Origin: Halioglobus sp.
Lineage (GTDB): Bacteria > Pseudomonadota > Gammaproteobacteria > Pseudomonadales > Halieaceae
Assembly: GCA_002699145.1 (NCBI GenBank)
Contig: PABK01000060.1
Location: 380,308-444,307 of the forward strand
DNA: 64,000 nucleotides
Direction: 5' to 3'
Part shown: piece after piece, positions 26,154 to 34,989 of the stretch
Numbering within the stretch: position 1 is the stretch's first letter
Layout of the letters: every line of letters starts with the position of its first letter
Program-made: the position numbers and the translations under genes
The notes under the pieces: model-generated
Told to the model about the DNA's origin: nothing
Database searches by the model: none
The model's input: the letters and a program-made list of their open reading frames with translations, nothing else

Positions 26154-27038
26154 TCAGCTCCTGGCCGGCGCCAGCAGTTCCAGCAGTTTTTCGTCGGGGC
26201 CCATCTCGCCGTCATTGGTGAAGGGCTGGATACACACGTGGTCGGCGCCGGCGTCCCAGTGCGCCTGGATGCGCGCGCGGATGGCGTCCTCGTCGCCCCA
26301 GGCGACAATGGCGTCGACCAGTCGGTCGCTGCCGCCATCGGCGAAGTCGTCCTCGGAGAAGCCCAGTTCCAGCAGGTTGTTGCAATAGTTGGGCAGGCCG
26401 ATGTAAGTGGCCATGTGCTGGCGCGCCACCGCGCGCGCCTTGTCCGCGTCGGTCTCCAGCAACACCATCTGTTCCGGGCACAGCCAGGCGTCGGGGCCCA
26501 GGGTGTCGCGGGCGCGGGCGGTGTGCTCGGGGGGCACGAAATAGGGGTGGGCGCCGCGCACCTTTTCCGCGCTGAGCCTGAGCATGTTGGTGCGCAGCGC
26601 TGCAAGCACGATGGGTGCCGGCTCCTGCGCCGGCACGGACATGAACAGCGCGTTGTCCATCGCTTCCAGGTAGTTGCGCATGGTGGTGACCGGCTTGCCG
26701 TAGGCGTGGCCGCGGATGTCCGACACCAGCGGGGCGTGGGACACGCCCATGCCGAGGACGAAGCGCCCTGGGTAGAGTTCAGACAGGGTCTTGTGGATGG
26801 CGCTCATGGACATCGCGTCGCGGGCGTAGATGTTGGCGATACCCGTGGCGAATACCAGGCGCTCGCTGTGCGCCGCCAGGAAACTGATGGTGGTGAAGGG
26901 GTCGCGCCCCACCGCCTCGGGCAGCCACAGGGCGCCGTAGCCCCATTCCTCCAGGCGCCTGGCGAAGGCCGCCGCCTCTGGCGCGCTCATGTTGTCGATG
27001 AAGGACCAGACGCCCAGCTTGCCCAGTGATGTCGTCAT
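26154..27038 (-). CDS. LLM-class oxidoreductase (possibly F420-dependent)
   Basis: This is a 294-residue luciferase-like TIM-barrel protein. Visible segments include LGVWSFIDNMSAPEAAAFARRLEEWGYGALWLPEAVGRDPF, LVFATGIANIYARDAMSMSAIHKTLSELYPGRFVLGMGVSHAPLV and DAGADHVCIQPF. They match the subfamily usually annotated as probable F420-dependent (TIGR03620-like), common in actinobacteria. Whether F420 or FMN is used here is unknown, since no F420 synthesis gene is in the window. Its start overlaps the sulfotransferase stop by four bases. Confidence 0.85.
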   Translation of the reverse strand: MTTSLGKLGVWSFIDNMSAPEAAAFARRLEEWGYGALWLPEAVGRDPFTTISFLAAHSERLVFATGIANIYARDAMSMSAIHKTLSELYPGRFVLGMGVSHAPLVSDIRGHAYGKPVTTMRNYLEAMDNALFMSVPAQEPAPIVLAALRTNMLRLSAEKVRGAHPYFVPPEHTARARDTLGPDAWLCPEQMVLLETDADKARAVARQHMATYIGLPNYCNNLLELGFSEDDFADGGSDRLVDAIVAWGDEDAIRARIQAHWDAGADHVCIQPFTNDGEMGPDEKLLELLAPARS

Positions 27039-28012
27039 TGCGTGTCTCCTGTCGGTGCGCTGATGAGAAATTGATTGACCAGATCCATGAGTTGCCGCGT
27101 GTCGACCTGCTCGTGTTCGAGCCAGTCGCCGCCGCGCCGCCCGGTCAGTGTGTCGAAGGGGTTGTCGGTCGCGCCCAGGAAACGGTAGAAGAGGTGGTTG
27201 TTGTGGTGCCTGAAACGCTCGTAGAAGACCTCGGCGTCCTCCGCGTGCAGCAGGCTCAGGCCGGGGGTGGGCGGTAGCTCCCGGCGCAGGTGGCGTTGCA
27301 GCTCCAGGTGTTGCGCCTCACTCAAACGCAGCCGGTTGAGGTGGGCGAGCAGGCGCAGGGCGCGTGCGCCGAGGCTGGGATTGGCGGCCCGGGCCTGGCC
27401 GGCGGCGCGCTGTTGCGCCAGGTCGTCCCGCCCCATCAGGCTGAGCAGGTCCTCGCACACGTCGTCGCGCACCAGGGCGGTGCCGTAGGGCCGCACGATG
27501 ACCTTGTCTTCGCCGAACACCTCGCCCCAGCGCCTGGCCGTCGCGACATAGTTGAACTTGCGCAGGAAGTCATGGCGCTGGCAGAACTGGTAGATGGAGC
27601 CCGCGTAGCGCAGGCTGTATTGCGCCACATGCTGGGCGTAGGTCGATTCCAGCATGTCGTCCTGGCGGCGCACGTAGAGCACGATTTTTACCTGCGGCAG
27701 TTGGGCCAGCGGCGCCAGCGGTGCAGTGTCCCGCAGAAACTCGAATTCCTCCGAGGAGACCACCACGTCCTCACCTTGCGCGAGCAGCCGCGAGATATGC
27801 TCGCAGGCGGCGTCGATCTGCGCCGTGTCCGGTTCGTGCCGGAAACCCGAGCCAAAGGCCCAGGCCAGGGCGTGGTGCCCGCTGCCCTTCAGGCCGATCT
27901 CCGGGTAGTGCAGGCCCTGGCGCGCGAGCGCCGCGCGATGCTCGTACAGGTAGTGCTGCAGCGAGGTGCTGCCGGTCTTGTGCGTGCCGATATGTAGGTA
28001 GAGCGTGGCCAT
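27035..28012 (-). CDS. Sulfotransferase-like P-loop protein
   Basis: The start at 28012 gives 325 residues with the PAPS-binding loop at the N-terminus: MATLYLHIGTHKTGSTSLQ (motif at residues 7-16). The second PAPS-contact region is probably KIVLYVRRQDDMLESTYAQH, where Arg and Ser residues bind the 3' phosphate. Such proteins transfer sulfate to alcohols, lipids or glycans. It is translationally coupled to the LLM oxidoreductase downstream, and no carrier or PAPS synthesis gene is next to it. The substrate is unknown. Confidence 0.75.
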   Translation of the reverse strand: MATLYLHIGTHKTGSTSLQHYLYEHRAALARQGLHYPEIGLKGSGHHALAWAFGSGFRHEPDTAQIDAACEHISRLLAQGEDVVVSSEEFEFLRDTAPLAPLAQLPQVKIVLYVRRQDDMLESTYAQHVAQYSLRYAGSIYQFCQRHDFLRKFNYVATARRWGEVFGEDKVIVRPYGTALVRDDVCEDLLSLMGRDDLAQQRAAGQARAANPSLGARALRLLAHLNRLRLSEAQHLELQRHLRRELPPTPGLSLLHAEDAEVFYERFRHHNNHLFYRFLGATDNPFDTLTGRRGGDWLEHEQVDTRQLMDLVNQFLISAPTGDTQ

Positions 28013-28124
28013 GAAGCAGGTTGTCTGCGAGCTGTCGGGGGATACGGCCAGACTACCACCGTAACCCCCGCCGGGACCATCGCCGGCGCGCGATTCCCGT
28101 AGCCTGGCGGGGTGTCGCAGCCTG

Positions 28125-28931
28125 CTAGAGGCCGTAGACCCGCTGTGCGTTGCCGTGCAGGAACGCGGCGCGCGTGTCCTCGTCCAGTTCGAGGTCATCC
28201 AGCCCCTGCAGTGCGGCGGCGGGCGTGATCATCGGGTAGTTGGTACCGAACAGGACCTTGTGGCGGCCGTGGCCGCGCAGGTAGCGCAGCAGTTCGGCGG
28301 GATAGCGCCTGACGGTGTAGGCGGAGGTGTCGATGTAGACGTTCTCGTGCTTGCTGGCCACGGCGACCGCCTCCTCGGTCCAGGGGTAGCCGATGTGCCC
28401 GCCGACGATGACCAGTTCGGGAAAGTCCAGCGCCACCTGGTCGAGGTAGATCGGCCGGCCCACCTCCGAGGGCATGAGCGGGCCGGTGTGCCCGATTTGT
28501 GTGCAGAAGGGCACCCCCATCTCGCAGCAGGCCACGTACACCGGGTAGAAACGCCGGTCAGTGGGGGGCGCCTCGCACAGCCACGGCAGCACACGAATGC
28601 CGCGGAAGCCCAGTTCCTCGACACAGCGGCGAATCTCGCGCACGGCCTGCAGCGGTCGGGAAATATCCACCGAGCCCACCCCGACCAGGCGCTTCGGGGC
28701 CTGTTCGACGAAGGCGGCGACCTCGTCGTTGCTGATCAGGTTCCTGCCCGGCGCCAGCCAGGCGCTGATCAGGCTCCTGTCCACGCCACCCTGGTCCATG
28801 GCGGCCAGCGTCGTGCTCACCGGTGGCTCTTCGGTGGGCGCCGCCGTGCCGGTCCAGCGGCGCAGGGATTCGAATATAGGGTCCTGCGCGTGGCGCAGGG
28901 TCGGGTGTTGCGCCCAGGCATCGATGATCAT
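28125..28931 (-). CDS. Amidohydrolase-2 family protein with altered metal motif
   Basis: This is a 268-residue TIM-barrel protein related to ACMSD and other decarboxylases. It has GFRGIRVLPWL, PFCTQIGHTGPL, VIVGGHIGYPW and VLFGTNYPMITP. The N-terminal metal motif, normally a DxHxH, reads IIDAWAQHP, so both histidines are replaced. Similar starts occur, as I recall, in mycobacterial relatives. The metal site may be incomplete or differently built. It lies 112 bases before the sulfotransferase in the same direction. The reaction is unknown. Confidence 0.8.
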   Translation of the reverse strand: MIIDAWAQHPTLRHAQDPIFESLRRWTGTAAPTEEPPVSTTLAAMDQGGVDRSLISAWLAPGRNLISNDEVAAFVEQAPKRLVGVGSVDISRPLQAVREIRRCVEELGFRGIRVLPWLCEAPPTDRRFYPVYVACCEMGVPFCTQIGHTGPLMPSEVGRPIYLDQVALDFPELVIVGGHIGYPWTEEAVAVASKHENVYIDTSAYTVRRYPAELLRYLRGHGRHKVLFGTNYPMITPAAALQGLDDLELDEDTRAAFLHGNAQRVYGL

Positions 28932-29021
28932 CTGGTTGTCTCCTCGCTTGTCCCGTCCAGGGGGTAGTCCCGCGCCCGCGACTGGTGCATCATACTACGA
29001 GGTTATGCAAGGGAGCCTGCG

Positions 29022-30359
29022 ATGAAACCGATCCTGAAGTTTTTCCTGATTACGTTAATGAGTGCCGGCGCCCTGGGTGTCCAGGCGGCGACGGACGATG
29101 AACGCATCCGCCTGCTGGAGGAACAGTTGCGCCAGCAGAAACAGGTGCTGCAGGCCATGGAGGCGGAGATCCAGCGCCTCAAGGCGGGCCAGCCCGCGAC
29201 CGTTGCCGGGTCGCAGGAGGAGCCGCAGGCCCCCGCCAGTGTGGCTGCGGCGGATCAGTCCACAGACATGGAGATCGACCTCTACGGTCATATCCAGCTC
29301 GACGCGATCTACGATTTCAAGCGCGTGGACCCGGACTGGGAATCTACCCTGCGCCCCTCCACCATTCCCGTGGATGACGGCACTTTCGGCGACGACGGCA
29401 ATACGGTGGTCAGCGTCAAGCAGACGCAGATGGGTTTCCGCGGCAGGGCCGGCACCCCCTGGGGCGAGCTGAAGACCTGGTTCGAGTTCGATTTCTTCGG
29501 CACCGGCTCCGACGCCGGCCAGACCAAGTTCAACCTGCGCCACGCCTGGGTGGAACTGGGCGGCCTGGGCTTCGGGCAGACCAACTCCAACTTCATGGAT
29601 ATCTCGATCTTCCCCAACGTGGTGGACTGGTGGGGCCCCTCCGGCATGGCCTTCAACCGCAACCCGCAGGTGCGCTACACCTGGCTGCTGGACAGGGGCG
29701 AGTTCGCGCTGGCGCTGGAAAAACCCAACGGCAGTTTCAACAGCGGCATCTTCGGCGAGATCTCGCCGGAGTTTGGCGAGCGCGCTACCGACCGCACCGA
29801 GTACCCGGACCTGACCGCCCACTGGCGCAACGAGTTCGACTGGGGTCACTACCAGGTCGCCGGCGTGGTGCGCCAGCTCGGCTTCGAGACCCGCGGCACG
29901 CCCGACAACGAACCGAACGACGACGAGTTCGGCTGGGGCCTGAACCTGACCGGCGCCGTCAATACCGTCGGTCGCGACCAGCTCAAGCTGGGCCTGGTGT
30001 ACGGCGAGGGCATCGCCTCCTTCATGAACGACGGCGGTGTCAACCTGGCCCCCGAGGACAACGAGGCCAAGGCGGTGGAGGTCACCGGCGTCACGGTGTA
30101 CTACGACCACTACTGGTCGGACCGCTGGAGCAGTTCCATCGGCTGGTCCATGCACGACAACGACACGCTGGACCAGATGGCCGACAGCGAATTCCAGACC
30201 GGCCAGTACGCCAGCACCAACCTGCTGTACACGCCCTACCCGAACCTGCTGATCGGCTCCGAGCTGCTATGGGGCAACCTGGAGAACGTCGCCGGGGAAG
30301 ACGGCGACGACTACCGCCTGCAGTTCACCTTCAAGCACAAGTTCGGCAAGAGCCTGTGA
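29022..30359 (+). CDS. DcaP-like trimeric porin
   Basis: The 445-residue outer-membrane protein has a signal peptide ending in GVQA, then a coiled-coil-like stretch (about 27-56: ERIRLLEEQLRQQKQVLQAM and on) typical of the DcaP family. A 16-strand-type barrel begins IDLYGHIQLDAIYDF and contains SVKQTQMGFRGRAGTPWGELKTWFEFDFFG. It would let small negatively charged compounds cross the outer membrane. An amidase lipoprotein gene follows 86 bases downstream in the same direction, with a strong hairpin between them, so the porin may take up substrates or products of that enzyme. Confidence 0.85.
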   Translation: MKPILKFFLITLMSAGALGVQAATDDERIRLLEEQLRQQKQVLQAMEAEIQRLKAGQPATVAGSQEEPQAPASVAAADQSTDMEIDLYGHIQLDAIYDFKRVDPDWESTLRPSTIPVDDGTFGDDGNTVVSVKQTQMGFRGRAGTPWGELKTWFEFDFFGTGSDAGQTKFNLRHAWVELGGLGFGQTNSNFMDISIFPNVVDWWGPSGMAFNRNPQVRYTWLLDRGEFALALEKPNGSFNSGIFGEISPEFGERATDRTEYPDLTAHWRNEFDWGHYQVAGVVRQLGFETRGTPDNEPNDDEFGWGLNLTGAVNTVGRDQLKLGLVYGEGIASFMNDGGVNLAPEDNEAKAVEVTGVTVYYDHYWSDRWSSSIGWSMHDNDTLDQMADSEFQTGQYASTNLLYTPYPNLLIGSELLWGNLENVAGEDGDDYRLQFTFKHKFGKSL

Positions 30360-30402
30360 TCGGGGTGGCGTGCGCAGTGCGCGTCGCCACCTGTACACCG
30401 CA

Positions 30403-30423
30403 GCCGCCGCGCGACGCGGCGGC
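30403..30423 (+). repeat. Strong intercistronic hairpin between porin and amidase genes
   Basis: GCCGCCGCG at 30403-30411 and CGCGGCGGC at 30415-30423 make a perfect 9-bp all-GC stem with a CGA loop. A second stem, GGTGGCG (30364-30370) with CGCCACC (30385-30391), lies just before it. No U-tract follows. The pair may cause partial termination or protect the highly expressed porin mRNA. Confidence 0.5.
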
Positions 30424-30445
30424 AACCTGACGGGATGACACGACT

Positions 30446-32146
30446 ATGCAATTGAGAACTTTCCTTGTGGCGCTGGCGGTGACCTGCCTGGCCAGCGCCT
30501 GCGCCTCGCGGCCGGGCGACGGCGATCAGGCTGAATTTTCCGTGGTCGAGGCCAGCTTCGCTCAGATGCAGGCGGCGATGGCCCAGGGGCAGGTGAGCTC
30601 GCGCGAGATCGTGCAGCAGTACCTGGCGCGCATCGACCGCTACGAGGACACGCTGCACGCGACCCTCGCCGTCAACGCCGACGCCCTGGCGCAGGCCGAA
30701 CAGCTGGACCGGGAGCGCGCGGCGGGCAAGGTGCGCGGCCCCCTGCACGGCATTCCCGTGGCGCTCAAGGACAATATCCATACCACGGACATGCCCACGA
30801 CCGGCGGCGCCCTGGCGCTGGAGGGTTATGTGCCGCCCTACGAGGCGACGCTGGTGGGCAAGCTGCGCGAGGCCGGGGCGATCATCATCGCCAAGACCAC
30901 CCTGACCGAACTGGCCAACTGGGTCGCCACCGGCATGCCCAACAGCTACAACGCGGTGCGCGGCTACGGTTACAACCCCTACGACCCGCGGCCCGACCCG
31001 CGCGAGGGCTTCGACGACGGCCGCGCGGTGCTGGACACCGGGGGCTCCAGCTCGGGCATCGGCACCGCGGCCAACTTCTGGGCGGCGAACGTGGGCACCG
31101 AGACCTCGGGTTCCATCGAGATCCCGGCGAACAACAACATGCTGGCGGCGATCAAGCCCACGGTGGGGCGGGTGAGCCGCCACGGCATCATTCCCATCAC
31201 CGCGGACCAGGACACCGCCGGGCCGATGGCCAAGTACGTGGCCGACGCCGCGGCCCTGCTCGCGGCCATGGAGAGCGTCGATCCCGAAGACGAGGCCACC
31301 GGCGTCTGCGCGCCGCCGGCCGACGGCGACTACTCCTCGCACCTGCGCCGCGAGGGTCTCAGGGGCGCCCGTATCGGCATCCCCCGCGCCTATTACTACG
31401 AGGCCACCACGCCCCCGGGCAAGCAGGAGGCCGTGGGCGGACTGTCCGCGGAGGAGGCGCAGGCCATGGCGCGGGCCATCGAGGTGCTGCGCGCCCAGGG
31501 CGCGGTGGTGGTCGACCCGGCAAATATTCCCAGTGTGCTCGCCGCGGACCCGGACGACAACCAGTTGCTGTTCCAGAACTGTTACGATCTGCCCCAGGGC
31601 AAGGGCGGCGACGAGCACTGCTCGGTGATACTCAAGTACGGCATGAAGCGCGACTTCAACCGCTGGCTGGAGACCCTGGGCGACTCGGCGCCGGTGTCCA
31701 GCCTCACCGGCCTGCGCGAGTTCAACCTGGCCAACCGCGAGCGCAACGCCATCCGCTACGACCAGGCGGAACTGGACATCTCCGACGAGATGGATGTGGT
31801 CGCGGACGCGGCGCGCTGGCGCGCCGACCGCGACAAGGACATCCGCCTGTCGCGCAGCCAGGGTATCGACGCGGCCCTGCAGGAGCACGAGCTGGACGCC
31901 CTGCTCATGCCCTCCTGGAAGGGCGAAAACATCCTCAACAAGGCGGGTTACCCGGCGGTGGTCGTGCCCTTCGCCACGGTGAGCAACGTGCTGGAGCCGC
32001 CGTTGCCGCAGGGCTTTGACGCGCAGCCCATGCCTTTTGGCGTTACCTTTGTCGGCACCGCCTGCAGCGAGGGTCAGCTGATCGAACTGGCCTACAGCTT
32101 CGAGCAGGCGACACGGGCGCGCAGGGCGCCGCCGCAGTTCCCGTGA
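30446..32146 (+). CDS. Amidase-signature lipoprotein
   Basis: The 566-residue protein carries a lipoprotein-like signal (LASAC, Cys19) and the amidase-signature triad: Lys108 in VALKDN, the cis-Ser around 202 in GGSSSG, and the likely nucleophile Ser223 in GTETSGSIEIPA. It hydrolyses amide bonds outside the cytoplasm. The C-terminal part (PAVVVPFATVSN, PFGVTFVGTACSEGQLIELAYSFEQAT) is typical of the family. It is preceded by a porin and overlaps a secreted glutaminase by one base, which suggests stepwise release of ammonia from an amide substrate in the periplasm. Confidence 0.9.
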   Translation: MQLRTFLVALAVTCLASACASRPGDGDQAEFSVVEASFAQMQAAMAQGQVSSREIVQQYLARIDRYEDTLHATLAVNADALAQAEQLDRERAAGKVRGPLHGIPVALKDNIHTTDMPTTGGALALEGYVPPYEATLVGKLREAGAIIIAKTTLTELANWVATGMPNSYNAVRGYGYNPYDPRPDPREGFDDGRAVLDTGGSSSGIGTAANFWAANVGTETSGSIEIPANNNMLAAIKPTVGRVSRHGIIPITADQDTAGPMAKYVADAAALLAAMESVDPEDEATGVCAPPADGDYSSHLRREGLRGARIGIPRAYYYEATTPPGKQEAVGGLSAEEAQAMARAIEVLRAQGAVVVDPANIPSVLAADPDDNQLLFQNCYDLPQGKGGDEHCSVILKYGMKRDFNRWLETLGDSAPVSSLTGLREFNLANRERNAIRYDQAELDISDEMDVVADAARWRADRDKDIRLSRSQGIDAALQEHELDALLMPSWKGENILNKAGYPAVVVPFATVSNVLEPPLPQGFDAQPMPFGVTFVGTACSEGQLIELAYSFEQATRARRAPPQFP

Positions 32147-33147
32147 TGGCGCGCATACCGGCGGCGCGGCTGCTCGCCGGCCTGTGCCTGCTGTGGGCGC
32201 CCCTGCTGTTCGCGGCGTCGCCCGACGCTGCGCTGCAGGCGGCGCTGGACAGCGCCTACAGCGCGGTGGAGGCGGATGACAGCGGCGAGAACGCGCAGTA
32301 CATACCGGCGCTGGCGGCGGCCGACCCGGAGGCCTTCGGCCTGGTCATCGTCACCGTCGACGGCCGCGTCATCGAGCGCGGCGACACCGGTGTGCCCTTC
32401 GCCATCATGTCGGCGGCGAAGCCCTTCACGCTGGCGCTGTTGTTGCAGCAACAGGGTACGCAGGTGGTGCTCGAGCGTATCGGGGTTGAGCCTACCGGTC
32501 TGCCCTTCAACTCCCTGGAGGGCATCGACCGGGGCGTGCCCAAGCCGCTCAATCCCATGGTCAACGCGGGGGCCATCACCGCGGTCAGCCTGCTGCAGGT
32601 GGATGCGCCGGAGCAGCGCTGGCCGCTGCTGCTGGACTACTACGGCCGCTTCGCCGGGGAGCCACTGGAGCTGATGGGCGACGTGTACAAGTCCGTGTCA
32701 CAGAGCAACTATCGCAACCGGGCGCTGGTCAACCTGTTGCAGGTGAACGGCTGGCTGGGGGCGGACCCGTCGTCGACGCTGGACGTCTACAACAAGCAGA
32801 GCAGCGTGGCGGTGACCGCGCGGCAGCTGGCCGCGATGGGCGCGACCCTGGCCAACGCCGGAATCAACCCGCTCAGCGGCGAGCGCGTGCTGGACGCGCA
32901 GTATGTCGACGAGGTGCTGGCGCTGATGACCCTGGGCGGTTTCTACGACGAGTCCGGCTGGTGGGCCTACAGCGCCGGCCTGCCGGCCAAGAGCGGCGTC
33001 GGTGGCGGTATCGTCGCGGTGGTGCCGGGCCGTATGGCCATTGTCGGTTACTCGCCGCGACTCAGCGCGGCGGGCAACAGTGTGCGCGGCATGCGCGCGA
33101 TCCAGGCGATCTCCCGCGAGCTCGAACTGAGCCTGTTCCTGCCCTGA
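32146..33147 (+). CDS. Exported glutaminase (GlsA family, divergent)
   Basis: The start taken is ATG at 32146 (TGATG overlap with the amidase stop); GTG at 32143 adds one residue. The 333-residue product has a signal peptide (LLAGLCLLWAPLLFAAS) and the serine-dependent glutaminase fold: SAAKPF supplies the SxxK dyad, followed by EPTGLPFNSLEG, NPMVNAGAI, QSNYRNRALV, YNKQSSVAVTARQLAAMGATLANAG and GLPAKSGVGGGIVAVVP. Canonical SISKVF and QCS motifs are altered to SAAKPF and QSS. Bacterial GlsA enzymes are normally cytoplasmic, so export is unusual. It should convert glutamine, or an analogue, to glutamate and ammonia. Confidence 0.85.
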   Translation: MARIPAARLLAGLCLLWAPLLFAASPDAALQAALDSAYSAVEADDSGENAQYIPALAAADPEAFGLVIVTVDGRVIERGDTGVPFAIMSAAKPFTLALLLQQQGTQVVLERIGVEPTGLPFNSLEGIDRGVPKPLNPMVNAGAITAVSLLQVDAPEQRWPLLLDYYGRFAGEPLELMGDVYKSVSQSNYRNRALVNLLQVNGWLGADPSSTLDVYNKQSSVAVTARQLAAMGATLANAGINPLSGERVLDAQYVDEVLALMTLGGFYDESGWWAYSAGLPAKSGVGGGIVAVVPGRMAIVGYSPRLSAAGNSVRGMRAIQAISRELELSLFLP

Positions 33148-33157
33148 AGCGCGGCGC

Positions 33158-34237
33158 TCAGTCCGCGCCCCGGCCGAAGTCCGGCACCGAGATCAGCCGG
33201 TCGCCCAGGAACGACCCCATGTATACCCGCCCGCCCTGGGGCACGGCCACCGTGGCCGCGCCCATGGGGGGACCCTCGTGGCGGAACACGCTTTGCGTGG
33301 CGCCGCTGGCGGTGTCTAGGGCGATGATCTCGAACGCGCCGGGACAGGCGCGCCGCGGCGTTTTCGCGCAGGTCAGTATCTGGCGCTTGCTCATGGTGTG
33401 GGTCGCGACCCAGAGCCGGCCGTCGCTGCCCCAGGCGCTGTTGTCCGCGTTGGCGATGTCGTAGCGCGCGCTGACTTCGCCGTCGGCCAGCCGCACCTGC
33501 CAGACCTGCCCCTCCATGTACATGTTGGCGTAGACGTACTCGTTCGCCGCGTCGATCTCCAGGCCGTTGGGTTGCGCGGCCCGGGTTGCGGGCAGGGCCG
33601 TGAGCCCGCTGGCGCGATTCCAGTGCCACAGTTCGCCGGTGGTAATACCCAGCACGGACTTGGCCATGCCCAGGGAGTCGCTGGCGCGGAACATGCGCGA
33701 GTAGACCAGGTCGCCGTTGTCCAGGCCCACGACATCGTTCATCACGGTGTCCTCGTAGGCGTGCACACAGCCGCGCCAGACCAGTTGCGTGTCCGCGCCC
33801 GCCGGCAGCAGCTCGAACAACTCCACCGCCTCGCGCGCGCCGTGATTGACCACCAGGTAGCGCCAGCGCCCGTCTTCCAGCCGGTGCAGGTGCGTGCCGT
33901 GGGGGCCGATGCTGTCCCCGGGCGGTTCGCGGCAGTCCGCATCGCCCCAGTCGCCGCCGTGGCCGTTGTCTTCGCTGCCCGCCGGCAGCGGGTACAGCGG
34001 GCGCAGCGTCTCGCCGACCGTGTCGAACAGCGAGATGCTGCCCGTGGATTTGCCCATGCCGCCGAAGTGGGCGAGCAGCAGGTGGCGCCCGTCCGGCAGG
34101 GCGGCGATGTCTTCCGGGGTGAGCATGTCGCACACCGGGCGGATGTCGCCGCGCGGCTCGCAATCGTCGATGGGGGGTTGCGGGGCGGAGCAGGCGGCGA
34201 GCAGCAGGGCGGCCGCGAGGGCGGGTATACGGGTCAT
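33158..34237 (-). CDS. Lipoprotein beta-propeller, SMP-30/arylesterase-like
   Basis: The 359-residue protein has a clear lipobox LAAC (Cys16) after MTRIPALAAALLLAAC. The rest shows repeated propeller blades such as GPHGTHLHRLEDGRWRYLVVNHG, QPNGLEIDAANEYVYANMYMEGQVW and WGSDGRLWVATHT. The PNGLEID segment is typical of SMP-30/gluconolactonase and paraoxonase-like lactonases that bind calcium through such residues. A lactonase or arylesterase activity is likely but not certain. It converges on the glutaminase gene. Confidence 0.7.
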   Translation of the reverse strand: MTRIPALAAALLLAACSAPQPPIDDCEPRGDIRPVCDMLTPEDIAALPDGRHLLLAHFGGMGKSTGSISLFDTVGETLRPLYPLPAGSEDNGHGGDWGDADCREPPGDSIGPHGTHLHRLEDGRWRYLVVNHGAREAVELFELLPAGADTQLVWRGCVHAYEDTVMNDVVGLDNGDLVYSRMFRASDSLGMAKSVLGITTGELWHWNRASGLTALPATRAAQPNGLEIDAANEYVYANMYMEGQVWQVRLADGEVSARYDIANADNSAWGSDGRLWVATHTMSKRQILTCAKTPRRACPGAFEIIALDTASGATQSVFRHEGPPMGAATVAVPQGGRVYMGSFLGDRLISVPDFGRGAD

Positions 34238-34323
34238 GCGCTGGGACCTCTTGTTAGCGTGATGGATCGGCGCCCGCTGCGCTCGCGCAGGTACCGCCTG
34301 ACGGCCGCGGCTACAGCGCTCGC

Positions 34324-34989
34324 CTAGTCTTCCGCCTCCCGCGCCTGTGCGAGGTAGGGGCGGATGAACAGGTCGAAGATGCCGTCGGCGTAATTATCGA
34401 CGAATTGCGCCGCGTTGACATCCCTGCCGTAGAGGTGGCGGATTTCCGCAGCGAGCGTGAACGGCGCCTGGGTGGCGGCGTTCATCATGTAGATCAGCGT
34501 CGTTGTATCGATAGCGGGAAAGCGCCGCAGGTCCAGGGTCACCGGCAGGCTCTCCAGCAGCCTCTGGTGACTGCCGCGAATGTGTTTGTCCGCGGCCCAT
34601 TGCAGGCGCTGCGAATCGCGGATGGATTCCTGCACCATGATGCGTGCGTGCTCCGGGTGCTGTGCACAGTAGCGCACGTAGCGCTTGATCCACAGGCGCA
34701 CCCGCTCGGCCCTGGGCTTGCAGCGGTCTTCCTCGGGCTCGGTCATCTGCTGGTGCAGGCGCTCGAAGAGGAAATCGACGGCGGCCTTCCACAACTGTTC
34801 CTTGTTCTGGAAGTAGTACTTGATCAGCCCGTGATTCACCCCGGCCTGTGCGGCGATATCGCGCACGCGCGCGCCGTCGAAACCGCGCTCGGCGAACACC
34901 GCGAGCGCCGCGTTGAGGATGCCATTGCGTGTCTCGCGGCGCTGTCGTTCGCGCGCGCCGGGCGCCGCGGTGATATCGGGAGCCGTCAC
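34324..34989 (-). CDS. TetR-family transcriptional regulator
   Basis: A GTG start at 34989, overlapping the upstream hydrolase stop by four bases, gives 221 residues. The helix-turn-helix is at about 41-66 (VRDIAAQAGVNHGLIKYYFQNKEQLW). The C-terminal domain (VQESIRDSQRLQWAADKHI, MNAATQAPFTLAAEIRHLYGRD) resembles the group of TetR proteins with a CecR-like fold. It is last in the run of two hydrolase genes and likely regulates them. Confidence 0.88.
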   Translation of the reverse strand: MTAPDITAAPGARERQRRETRNGILNAALAVFAERGFDGARVRDIAAQAGVNHGLIKYYFQNKEQLWKAAVDFLFERLHQQMTEPEEDRCKPRAERVRLWIKRYVRYCAQHPEHARIMVQESIRDSQRLQWAADKHIRGSHQRLLESLPVTLDLRRFPAIDTTTLIYMMNAATQAPFTLAAEIRHLYGRDVNAAQFVDNYADGIFDLFIRPYLAQAREAED

